NCBI GenBank assembly: GCA_005789055.1
Contig: SYAA01000090.1
Coordinates: 1-9,986, forward strand
DNA: 9,986 nucleotides
Direction: 5' to 3'
Source of the DNA: Actinomycetota bacterium
GTDB taxonomy: Bacteria > Actinomycetota > Actinomycetes > Mycobacteriales > Mycobacteriaceae
Shown here: positions 1 through 7,359 of the stretch, in pieces
Position numbering within the stretch: the stretch's first letter is position 1
Layout: the number at the start of each line of letters is the position of its first letter
Notes under the pieces: generated by a model
The model's input: only the letters and a program-made list of their open reading frames with translations
What the model was told of the DNA's origin: nothing
Databases searched by the model: none
Position numbers and translations under genes: made by a program

Positions 1-1561
<1,561 letters not shown>

Positions 1562-1658
1562 ATTTGAGGTCTTCCCAAACCCAAAACCCGGACTCACCAT
1601 AAGGATCTACGTCTGGCAAGTGGAGCAGGCGCATAGCGGGAACACTGCGGAGTCGATC
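1562..1658. other. Divergent intergenic spacer, no strong element found
   Basis: This is the middle of the spacer between the divergently transcribed lipase gene and the 62-aa membrane-protein gene. It is richer in A+T than its surroundings around 1545-1610. On the plus strand I find no TANNNT box at a plausible distance from the 62-aa gene, and on neither strand a convincing operator-like palindrome or RNA structure. The plus-strand gene must have a promoter here that does not match the common pattern, or one I cannot recognise. Confidence 0.5.
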
Positions 1659-1663
1659 GGAGA
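1659..1663 (+). promoter_or_regulatory. Ribosome binding site of the 62-aa gene
   Basis: GGAGA lies five nt before the ATG at 1669. It supports the reality of this short gene and its start, and contrasts with the two flanking genes, which lack such a site. Confidence 0.6.
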
Positions 1664-1668
1664 CTTCA

Positions 1669-1857
1669 ATGGACGCACTATTCCACAATTCGGAAACCCT
1701 TTTCCTCATCGGCGGGGCAGTCGTGATGATCGTCTTGATCGCACTCACCATGCGGTCGATCATTCGGCGCGACCGGGCGATGGTCAACAAACACATGGAC
1801 GAACCACGCGAGGTCGCGGCATACCACGACCGGTGGAAGGGCCAAAAACCGGCCTGA
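1669..1857 (+). CDS. Small single-pass membrane protein, 62 aa, function unknown
   Basis: I do not recognise this protein. It has one hydrophobic segment at about residues 11-28 (LFLIGGAVVMIVLIALTM), followed directly by a basic stretch RSIIRRDR (29-36) and a charged C-terminal tail to residue 62. By the positive-inside rule the tail is cytoplasmic and the N-terminus faces outward. Support for a real gene: a good ribosome binding site 5 nt upstream, G/C-rich third codon positions like the neighbours, a membrane segment with a sensible boundary, and no larger gene overlapping it on either strand. It reads in the same direction as the lprO-like gene 86 bp downstream, but that gene has its own promoter, so an operon is uncertain. 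In M. tuberculosis the corresponding interval holds Rv0180c, Rv0181c and sigG instead. Confidence 0.75.
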   Translation: MDALFHNSETLFLIGGAVVMIVLIALTMRSIIRRDRAMVNKHMDEPREVAAYHDRWKGQKPA

Positions 1858-1909
1858 CGCAGACGCGCGGCCGTACCCAGTCCGCGCTCGTATGGTGATG
1901 TTACGGCTG

Positions 1910-1944
1910 TTGACACTGTTATTGGTGGGGTTATCGTGATTTGG
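1910..1944 (+). promoter_or_regulatory. Predicted leaderless promoter of the lprO-like gene
   Basis: A perfect -35 hexamer TTGACA (1910-1915), a 16-nt spacer, and a -10 TATCGT (1932-1937, fits TANNNT) are followed by 6 nt and then GTG at 1944. The predicted transcription start falls on the GTG, so translation would begin at the very 5' end of the mRNA. This favours GTG 1944 over the in-frame TTG at 1941. It is the clearest sigma-A-type promoter in the window. Confidence 0.65.
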
Positions 1945-3023
1945 TGCCCTTCTCTGCCGCTGCACTTCGCCGCCTGCGCACCGGCGGCTCGGCCGCGCTC
2001 GCCTGCCTGACCCTGGCCGCCACCGGTTGCCCCCCGGCCGCCGCCGCGGACGGGCGAGACAAACTGGCTCAGGCAATCGCGAACACCCGCGGTAGCTACC
2101 TGGTGTACAACTTCGGCGCGGGATTCCCGGCGCCGATGCTCAACGCGGCCGGCGACTGGTACGAGCACGGCGGCGGTGGACGCCTGATGGTCGTGAAGTC
2201 GGCCTCGCAGCGAATCGCCCCGAGGCTGCTCGTCGACAGCCACCAGGGATACCAATCACGCTGTGAGCGGACACCCGGGGCGCGCACCGGCGAAGGTCTG
2301 GCTCAAGCGTCGGAAATCTACACCCCGTTGCAGGCCTGGCAGGCGCTCGGCCAGCCCACCATCGCCATCAACGCGAACTTCTTCGACGTACGTTCACAGC
2401 GGGCCGGCTCCTGGAAGACCACCGGTTGCAGTTCACCGCTGGGCACCTATATCGACAACACCGGTGCCCTGGGCCGGACGAACATGGCCGTCACCGGCAC
2501 CCTGGCGTACGCGGGCAAGCAGGCACTCTCCGGCGGAGACGAGGTGTGGACTGCGTTGAGCACCCTGATTCTGCCGGTCCGCGGCGCGCCGTATGTAGTG
2601 ACGCCGAGAACACCAACCGACTACGACGCCGCAACGCCGGTGATCGACGGGCTCGTCGGCGACGGCACCCGATTCGTGGCCGTCAGCGGCGTGAAGTTAC
2701 TGGCGCCCGGAGACACCGGGCAACTGAACGATCCCGGACCCAGTGCCGCCCGAACCGCGGTGGCCTACGTGTCCGGCACCGACAACCTGTACATCTTCCA
2801 GGGCGGCAGTTACACCCCCGACCAGGTTCAGGATCTCTTCCGCGGACTGGGCAGCGACACCGCGGTGCTGCTCGACGGCGGCGGATCCTCGTCGATTGTG
2901 CTGCGCCGCGACACCGGCGGCATGTGGGGCGGCGCAGGTTCCCCGCGCGGTTCCTGTGACACCACAGCGGTGCTGTGTGAAGCCCGGGAACGCGCGCTTC
3001 CAAGTTGGCTGGCGTTCAACTGA
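1944..3023 (+). CDS. lprO: Secreted NAGPA-type phosphodiester glycosidase, LprO-like
   Basis: An exported protein of 359 aa. The N-terminus has basic residues, a hydrophobic core and LAATGC with Cys29, an acceptable but not ideal lipobox; the following AAAADG could instead be a signal peptidase I site. The mature part carries hallmarks of the NAGPA (phosphodiester glycosidase, DUF2233-like) family: NANFFD (residues 143-148), FVAVSGVKLLAPGD (244-257), a segment RTAVAYVSGTDNLYIF (270-285), and LLDGGGSSSIVLRR (309-322). Family members cleave sugar phosphodiesters such as uncovered GlcNAc-phosphate linkages; the substrate here is unknown. Position and convergent orientation next to the last mam1 gene match M. 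tuberculosis lprO (Rv0179c, about 369 aa), which is why I use the symbol. The start is GTG 1944, chosen from the promoter spacing; TTG 1941 is the alternative. No upstream in-frame start exists, because a TGA lies at 1896-1898. Confidence 0.9.
   Translation: MPFSAAALRRLRTGGSAALACLTLAATGCPPAAAADGRDKLAQAIANTRGSYLVYNFGAGFPAPMLNAAGDWYEHGGGGRLMVVKSASQRIAPRLLVDSHQGYQSRCERTPGARTGEGLAQASEIYTPLQAWQALGQPTIAINANFFDVRSQRAGSWKTTGCSSPLGTYIDNTGALGRTNMAVTGTLAYAGKQALSGGDEVWTALSTLILPVRGAPYVVTPRTPTDYDAATPVIDGLVGDGTRFVAVSGVKLLAPGDTGQLNDPGPSAARTAVAYVSGTDNLYIFQGGSYTPDQVQDLFRGLGSDTAVLLDGGGSSSIVLRRDTGGMWGGAGSPRGSCDTTAVLCEARERALPSWLAFN
2963..2977. other. Perfect short hairpin inside the lprO 3' end
   Basis: CACAGC, GGT, GCTGTG form a 6-bp stem with a 3-nt loop. 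It lies 63-77 bp past the stop codon of the mce1 operon when read on the minus strand. There is no U-tract on either strand. It could help end or stabilise operon transcripts that run into lprO, or it may simply reflect coding sequence. Confidence 0.2.
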
Positions 3024-3039
3024 TTCACCGCCGCCCGAG

Positions 3040-3723
3040 TCAGAGTTTCGGGGTGAGATCCAACGACGTCACGGTCGTCATTTTCGTGACCCGCCACTGT
3101 CGATCCTGACGCTGCAACTCGAGCCGATAGGACAGGTACTTCAGCGACGGGATGTTGTTGCTCTTCGGCGTGGTCGACGTGGTGTTGGTGTAGACGATGG
3201 CGGTAGCCTCCGATCCGCGCAGCGACTCCACCGCCACCGCAACGACCTGAGTGCTGCTGGTTACTTCAGCCTGTTTGTTTTCGGGTGCAATCGCATCGAC
3301 ATAGCGGCGGTACTGCTGTCCGAAGTCTCCGCTGAGATATTTGGCTGAACGCTCGGAGAGTTTGTCCATGTCCGCCGGGGTGTAACTCCACAGCGTGGTG
3401 ATCGCCTCGGCGGCGGTGCGGGCCACCTTCTCCTTCAGTGCCACCGCCGCGCGGTCCGTCAGGTAGGCCTGGGCCGTCGCGCCGGCGAACGCGCCGGCCG
3501 CCACGAAAAGGCCGACTGATGACAGCAACGCGACGCGACGCGCATTGCGCCGCAACCAGGTCGGAGCAGGCGGGCCCGCCTCGGACGGGTCTTCCACGGA
3601 GGCAGTCTCGTCAGCGAGAGTCTCGTCGGAGGCAGTCTCGTCGGGTGGGCCTTCCTCCGGGAGGGTTTCCTCGGGGAGAGCCTCCTCGCTCAGATCACCT
3701 GCAACAGGTTGCTGACCTTCCAC
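3040..3723 (-). CDS. mam1D: Mce-associated membrane protein, Rv0178-like, with acidic pentapeptide repeats
   Basis: Last gene of the mce1 operon, 227 aa from the GTG at 3723. This start has an excellent purine-rich site (AGGGAGGGGGAGCA) and overlaps the preceding gene by 34 bp. A GTG at 3756 would give 238 aa, closer to Rv0178 (about 244 aa), but lacks such a site. Layout: a cytoplasmic N-terminus with about eight acidic five-residue repeats (residues 13-52), a basic patch WLRRNARR (56-63), one membrane segment (about 64-82), then an extracytoplasmic domain typical of Mam proteins (NTF2-like fold by family knowledge) ending in a Trp-Arg-Val beta-strand pattern (QWRVTKMTTV). Mam proteins are thought to stabilise or assist Mce transporters; the precise job of this one is not known. 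The stop codon is 16 bp from that of the convergent lprO-like gene. Confidence 0.93.
   Translation of the reverse strand: MEGQQPVAGDLSEEALPEETLPEEGPPDETASDETLADETASVEDPSEAGPPAPTWLRRNARRVALLSSVGLFVAAGAFAGATAQAYLTDRAAVALKEKVARTAAEAITTLWSYTPADMDKLSERSAKYLSGDFGQQYRRYVDAIAPENKQAEVTSSTQVVAVAVESLRGSEATAIVYTNTTSTTPKSNNIPSLKYLSYRLELQRQDRQWRVTKMTTVTSLDLTPKL
3568..3687 (-). repeat. Eight 15-bp tandem units encoding an acidic pentapeptide repeat
   Basis: Eight in-phase units of 15 bp fill this stretch without gaps. On the plus strand the unit is close to ggaggcagtctcgtc; the copies at 3598-3612 and 3628-3642 are identical, and 3613-3627 differs from them at a few positions. The encoded units resemble DETAS, DETLA, EETLP and EEGPP. 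The two units nearest the membrane segment (VEDPS, EAGPP) are the most diverged. The pattern suggests growth by replication slippage in a cytoplasmic, probably disordered region of the fourth Mam protein. Confidence 0.9.
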
Positions 3724-4253
3724 TGCTCCCCCTCCCTGGTCGCGGTGACCACCCACCGGTTTCCGTTCTCGACCGTCGTGCCGTTCGGCATCTTGGTCGT
3801 CATCTTCGACACGGCAATGACGTCAGCGCTGCCGTCGTCGTTCCACCGCTCTATCCCGAGATCCTGAACGGTTCCGAATCCCCGTTCGGCCTGGGCCACC
3901 TGGAACACCACAGCGTTCATGTTGTCGCCGAACTGGGTCGCGAACTCGCCGGTGCCCTGCGCCAAAATCTGATCGGCGTAACGGTTGGCGTTGAACGGAT
4001 CCGGCGATGTGTACGCGGTGACAAACGAGTTCACGAAGGTGAGCACGTCCGCGTCCCGGATCTGCGCGCGGCGAATCGTCTCATGCTTGGTCACGATCAC
4101 CGCGGCCGCCGTGACGGAGGCCAACACCAGCACCGCGGCGAGCGCGGCGAGCCATGACCACCTTCCCCCCAGCGGGTTGGCCCGCTCGGGCGGCAGCGGG
4201 CGAAGTCCGAACGAATCCGGCGCGTCCGGGGAAATTCTGCGGCGCGGGCTCAT
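3690..4253 (-). CDS. mam1C: Mce-associated membrane protein, Rv0177-like
   Basis: 187 aa from the ATG at 4253, close to the 184 aa of Rv0177. The ATG overlaps the TGA of the preceding RDD/Mam gene as ATGA, and GGAG lies 8 nt upstream. Longer in-frame starts (GTG 4310) would overlap the upstream gene heavily and add a poorly conserved basic tail. Layout: cytoplasmic basic N-terminus (MSPRRR), one membrane segment at about residues 34-54, then an extracytoplasmic domain with the Mam-type ending, ERWNDDGSADVIAV and later NRWVVTATREGEQWKV, indicating paired beta strands. No enzyme motif is visible. By family knowledge it accompanies the Mce1 transporter; its direct partner is unknown. Confidence 0.94.
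   Translation of the reverse strand: MSPRRRISPDAPDSFGLRPLPPERANPLGGRWSWLAALAAVLVLASVTAAAVIVTKHETIRRAQIRDADVLTFVNSFVTAYTSPDPFNANRYADQILAQGTGEFATQFGDNMNAVVFQVAQAERGFGTVQDLGIERWNDDGSADVIAVSKMTTKMPNGTTVENGNRWVVTATREGEQWKVSNLLQVI
3726..3737 (-). promoter_or_regulatory. Ribosome binding site deciding the start of the fourth mam gene
   Basis: AGGGAGGGGGAG lies just before the GTG at 3723. The upstream GTG at 3756 has nothing comparable, so 3723 is preferred. The site lies inside the coding sequence of the preceding mam gene. Confidence 0.6.
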
Positions 4254-5230
4254 CCGCCGGCTCCGCCGGACCTGGGCTGCGCCAGCACGGTGAGGTCGGA
4301 AACCTGCCACTGTCCCGATCCGGACTTCTCGAAAGAAACCCGGACCGACGCCGAGATGAAGCGTTGGCCGCCCGCCGCGCCGCGCTGGCCCTGCAGCAGC
4401 ATCAGCATCACCGCCCGGTTTGCGGTCGAGTTCAGCACCGCACCGTTGGTCACCCAGTAGTCATTGTCCACGGCGCCGGCCTTGCGAGTGGCCTCCTGCT
4501 GAGCAACCCAGGTGGGCCGGTAACCGTCGGTCACCAACGTCTGGGCCCGGGCGAAATCGTCCTGGATGGTCGCGGTCTTGTAGGTGAGCAGTTCCTCGAC
4601 GATCTTGGGGCCCTGCACCGCGATCTGTTCGCGGGCCTGGGCGGCAGCCAACTCCGGTCGATACACGCCCAGGTATCCCGCACCGGCGACCGCGGCGGAC
4701 ACCGTGGCGGCCGCAGCGATCGCGGCGAGTGCGCGCCGACGCCAGTCGGGTCGCGAGCCGTCGACACGGCGAACCTCGGTACCGGTCAGCAGATCGGCGA
4801 AGGTGCGGCCACGGGCGTCGATCAGCGGCCAGAGCCATCCGAGCAAGACCGGGACGGTGTCCAAAAGGTGCGCCAGATCGCGCAGCATCAAACGCCCCGG
4901 ACCGACTCTCGCACCATCGGCATCCACCACCGCGATACCGAAGACCGAACGGCCCACGCTCCACCCGCGCGTCGCGGGCAGGAAATACCGGTTGACCGCG
5001 ATCACCAGAAGCGCCCCGACGGCCACCACCACGCACAGCCACCAGAGCCAGCCCTGCGGCGTGGCCGCCACCGCCACCAGTCCGGCGGCGATCAACACGC
5101 CGAGGCCGAACAGCACGTCGAGGGTGAACGCACCCGCGCGGGCCGACCAGGTCGCCACCGGTCCTGAGGCATCGGCCGGCGGTGCAGTGTCGAAGTCCGC
5201 CACCAGGTCGGAGTCGAATGTCACGGTCAC
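4250..5230 (-). CDS. mam1B: Mce-associated protein with RDD domain, Rv0176-like
   Basis: 326 aa, against about 322 in Rv0176. GTG at 5230 overlaps the upstream TGA as GTGA, suggesting coupled translation. Residues about 25-155 form an RDD-type membrane domain: Arg31 and Asp38 in RAGAFTLD at the start of the first helix (36-56), a second helix at 61-80, RDLAHLLDTVP (117-127) and DARGRTFADLLTGT (138-151) after a further hydrophobic stretch. A basic linker (RPDWRRR, 160-166) leads to a last membrane segment (167-187) and an extracytoplasmic Mam-type domain of about 130 residues, ending in GQWQVSDLTVL. The protein therefore joins a multi-pass RDD module to the same kind of domain that forms the single-pass Mam proteins beside it. 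RDD domains have no firmly assigned general function. Confidence 0.95.
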   Translation of the reverse strand: MTVTFDSDLVADFDTAPPADASGPVATWSARAGAFTLDVLFGLGVLIAAGLVAVAATPQGWLWWLCVVVAVGALLVIAVNRYFLPATRGWSVGRSVFGIAVVDADGARVGPGRLMLRDLAHLLDTVPVLLGWLWPLIDARGRTFADLLTGTEVRRVDGSRPDWRRRALAAIAAAATVSAAVAGAGYLGVYRPELAAAQAREQIAVQGPKIVEELLTYKTATIQDDFARAQTLVTDGYRPTWVAQQEATRKAGAVDNDYWVTNGAVLNSTANRAVMLMLLQGQRGAAGGQRFISASVRVSFEKSGSGQWQVSDLTVLAQPRSGGAGG

Positions 5231-5796
5231 TTGCCCACCGGTTCGATGTTGTCGATCTTGTAGGTGCCCTCTGACGGAGCCATCCGCACCCGTAACCGGT
5301 AGCTCAGTTCCTGATCCTGCTGTTGCACGTTCGACATCAACACACGGGTCGCGACAAGGACGTCGATCGAACCGTCCGGGTTGTGTTTCTCCGCCGCCGC
5401 CCGGATGTCGGTGATTTTCACCTTGGCCTTCACGGTCTGGTACGCCTCTGTGAGCAGGCTGCTGTAGAGGTTCGCCTGGGGCGCGTAGTTGTCGGTACTG
5501 CAGGCCACGATCTTGCGTTGACTCTCATTCATCGCCGCCAGGTCAGGTGCCTGGGTGGCGGAGATGCAGTCCTTGGCGGTGGCTACCGCCACCACCTCGT
5601 CGCCGATGTTCGTCGCGCTGTGCCGATGCGACAACCACGCCAGGACTCCGGCGGTGATCAGTGCGAGGCTCGCCGCCAGCAGGGCCGCGCAGATGCCAGT
5701 CGGCCAGCGGCCACTGTTGAGCCTCGACTCAGGCTGATCCGGTGCTGTCTGTGGCGGGATCGGGGTCAGCTGGCCGGGGCCAGCATCTCCTTCCAT
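5227..5796 (-). CDS. mam1A: Mce-associated membrane protein, Rv0175-like
   Basis: 189 aa starting at ATG 5796, which lies inside the end of mce1F (31-bp overlap) and is preceded by AGGAG at a 7-nt spacing. Layout: a proline-rich cytoplasmic N-terminus (residues 1-30), one membrane segment (about 33-55), then an extracytoplasmic domain of about 130 residues. Two cysteines, Cys77 and Cys99, lie in that outer domain and could form a disulfide. The C-terminal part (DGSIDVLVATRVLM and later YRLRVRMAPSEGTYKIDNIEPV) has the beta-strand pattern shared with the other Mam proteins. It is the first of four consecutive mam genes after mce1F, the arrangement known from mce1 of M. tuberculosis (Rv0175-Rv0178). 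No catalytic motif is seen. Confidence 0.94.
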   Translation of the reverse strand: MEGDAGPGQLTPIPPQTAPDQPESRLNSGRWPTGICAALLAASLALITAGVLAWLSHRHSATNIGDEVVAVATAKDCISATQAPDLAAMNESQRKIVACSTDNYAPQANLYSSLLTEAYQTVKAKVKITDIRAAAEKHNPDGSIDVLVATRVLMSNVQQQDQELSYRLRVRMAPSEGTYKIDNIEPVGK

Positions 5797-7343
5797 CCGT
5801 CGTCTCCTGTATTGGTCGAGTTCGTGACGGTATACGTCGTACCGTCGGGTCCGACGATCTCCCCGCTCTGAGCGTCGTAGGTGGCCGAGGCGTTAGCCGC
5901 CGAGGTGTTAGTCGCCGACGCGGCCGCCGGTGTGTAGACGCAGGGGTTCGGCTGCTGCCCATTGCACACCACGCTACCCGTTCCCGGTGCGGACAGCGGG
6001 TCCTGGGCCGGCGGCGTCGGTGTCGGCAGCAGTTCGGCCGCCAACGGGTTCAGCCCGCTGTTGATGCTGGGGGCGGGCATCACCGTGCCGGGATTGACGG
6101 GCTGGTCGCACCGGGCGCCCGGTGCCGGGCAGTTCACAATCTGATTCGGATCGCCGTACCACGGGTTGGTCCCCAGCGGCGTGTAGGGCTCATCACTGCG
6201 GCACTCCAGCGGCGTGGCCCCGCGTTTACCAGGCACGTCCACGCAGGGGAAGTTGCGCGCACCGCGCACCGAGTTGGCCGGGGTGTCCTTCGGGATCTTG
6301 CAATACAGGCCGTCGACGACCGGTTGCGGGCTGGTGTCCGCTGGTGCCCTCCACTGGCTGGCGGGCAGGTATCCGGTCAGGCACGGCGGCGGCTGGTTGA
6401 TGGACAGGCCGAGGTCCAGTGACGCTTTACCCGGGAACACACCGGCGACCGTCTGTCCGGCTGCCGCGCCCTGGGGTAGCAGCACCAGTGACTGCTCGAC
6501 GCCCTTGTTGTAGCGCTCGAGCATCTCGATGATGATCGCGAGGTTGGCGAGTGTCTGCGGCAGACCATCCTGCACGTCGACAAACAGCGTGTTGAGTCCC
6601 TCGGCGGTGGGCGCGGCCTGCTGCAGGGTGCTGCGCAGTGCGGCGTCCTGCTCCTTGGCCTGCCTCGTCAACGAGTTCAGGTTGGCGGCCCAGGTGTAAA
6701 TCGCATCCGCGGACTGAACCTGGCTGTCGAAGATCGGCGGCGCGTTGTCGACGATGTCGTTGATGTCGCCGATGTTGTCGTTGAGCTCACCAACGAAGGT
6801 CGAGGTGTTGTCCACCAGTCTCTGCAGGGTCGGGCCGAGTCCGCCGACCGCCAGGGCGGTCTCGTCGAGCAGGTTGGGGATCTTGTCCGACGGAATCGCC
6901 GCCAGCGACCGGTAGGCGGCATCGAGGGCCGGACCCACCGGAACCGGCACGGTGCTCTTGGTGATCGTCTGGCCGCTGGTGAAGAACTGGTCAGGATTCC
7001 CGTCCGACACCAGGTCCAGGTACTGCTCGCCGATCGCGGTGACCGACCGGACGTTCGCGCTCGCATCAACCGGGATCTTGTATTTGTCACTGATCCGCAA
7101 GGTGGCGCGGGCACCCGTCTCGGTCGGCTCGATGTTGGTGACTCTGCCGATCGAGACGCCACGATAGGTGACGTTGGACGTCTTGTAGAGACCGCCGGCC
7201 GTGGGCAGGTCAGCGGTGAGGGTGTATTGGCCCACCCCGGCCAGGCTCGGCAGGCGCAGATAGTAGATGCTCAGCCCGACCAGTGCGAGCACTGTCAGCA
7301 GGACGAAGGTCGCCAATTGGAATTTGATGAAACGGGTCAGCAT
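5766..7343 (-). CDS. mce1F: Mce1F, subunit of the Mce1 lipid importer
   Basis: 525 aa, against about 515 for M. tuberculosis Mce1F. ATG 7343 gives the family N-terminus MLTRFIKFQL and follows a strong ribosome binding site; an in-frame start at 7394 would add 17 unconserved residues inside mce1E. Layout: a membrane anchor (about 9-28), the MCE domain (about 38-115, with LPSLAGVGQYTL, VTYRGVSIGRV and GEQYLDL), a long helical stretch (about 140-290) that in known structures forms the periplasmic tube with the other five Mce proteins, and a proline-rich tail with eight cysteines (321, 348, 367, 381, 405, 412, 460, 468). The last 50 residues are rich in Ser, Thr, Asn and Ala. Mce1 carries fatty and mycolic acids inward. 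It lies 16 bp after mce1E and overlaps the next gene by 31 bp. Confidence 0.97.
   Translation of the reverse strand: MLTRFIKFQLATFVLLTVLALVGLSIYYLRLPSLAGVGQYTLTADLPTAGGLYKTSNVTYRGVSIGRVTNIEPTETGARATLRISDKYKIPVDASANVRSVTAIGEQYLDLVSDGNPDQFFTSGQTITKSTVPVPVGPALDAAYRSLAAIPSDKIPNLLDETALAVGGLGPTLQRLVDNTSTFVGELNDNIGDINDIVDNAPPIFDSQVQSADAIYTWAANLNSLTRQAKEQDAALRSTLQQAAPTAEGLNTLFVDVQDGLPQTLANLAIIIEMLERYNKGVEQSLVLLPQGAAAGQTVAGVFPGKASLDLGLSINQPPPCLTGYLPASQWRAPADTSPQPVVDGLYCKIPKDTPANSVRGARNFPCVDVPGKRGATPLECRSDEPYTPLGTNPWYGDPNQIVNCPAPGARCDQPVNPGTVMPAPSINSGLNPLAAELLPTPTPPAQDPLSAPGTGSVVCNGQQPNPCVYTPAAASATNTSAANASATYDAQSGEIVGPDGTTYTVTNSTNTGDDGWKEMLAPAS
5803..5808 (-). promoter_or_regulatory. Ribosome binding site deciding the start of the first mam gene
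   Basis: AGGAGA lies 6-7 nt before ATG 5796, within the last codons of mce1F. It is why I accept the 31-bp overlap rather than a shorter protein. Confidence 0.7.
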
Positions 7344-7345
7344 CG

Positions 7346-7357
7346 CTTCTCTCCCCC
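7346..7357 (-). promoter_or_regulatory. Ribosome binding site deciding the mce1F start
   Basis: GGGGGAGAGAAG precedes ATG 7343, with the GGAG core 7 nt from the start. It occupies most of the 16-bp gap after the mce1E stop and fixes the start of mce1F. Confidence 0.75.
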
Positions 7358-7359
7358 GC

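Noticed and set aside
3063..3090. Two competing small hairpins near the end of the fourth mam gene (ACGAC/GTCGT at 3063-3078 with TTTT after it, and GTCACG/CGTGAC at 3068-3090) as a terminator or switch for lprO
   Set aside because: Stems of 5 and 6 bp are too weak to call, and both lie in coding sequence for a conserved beta-strand region.
4254..4310. Longer start for the third mam gene at 4310
   Set aside because: The ATGA overlap at 4250-4253 and the length match to Rv0177 favour ATG 4253.
4154..5167. Long plus-strand open frame (337 codons) opposite the RDD/Mam gene
   Set aside because: Its translation is rich in Arg, Gly, His and Pro with no domain pattern. It mirrors a well-supported minus-strand gene; such frames are common in high-GC DNA.
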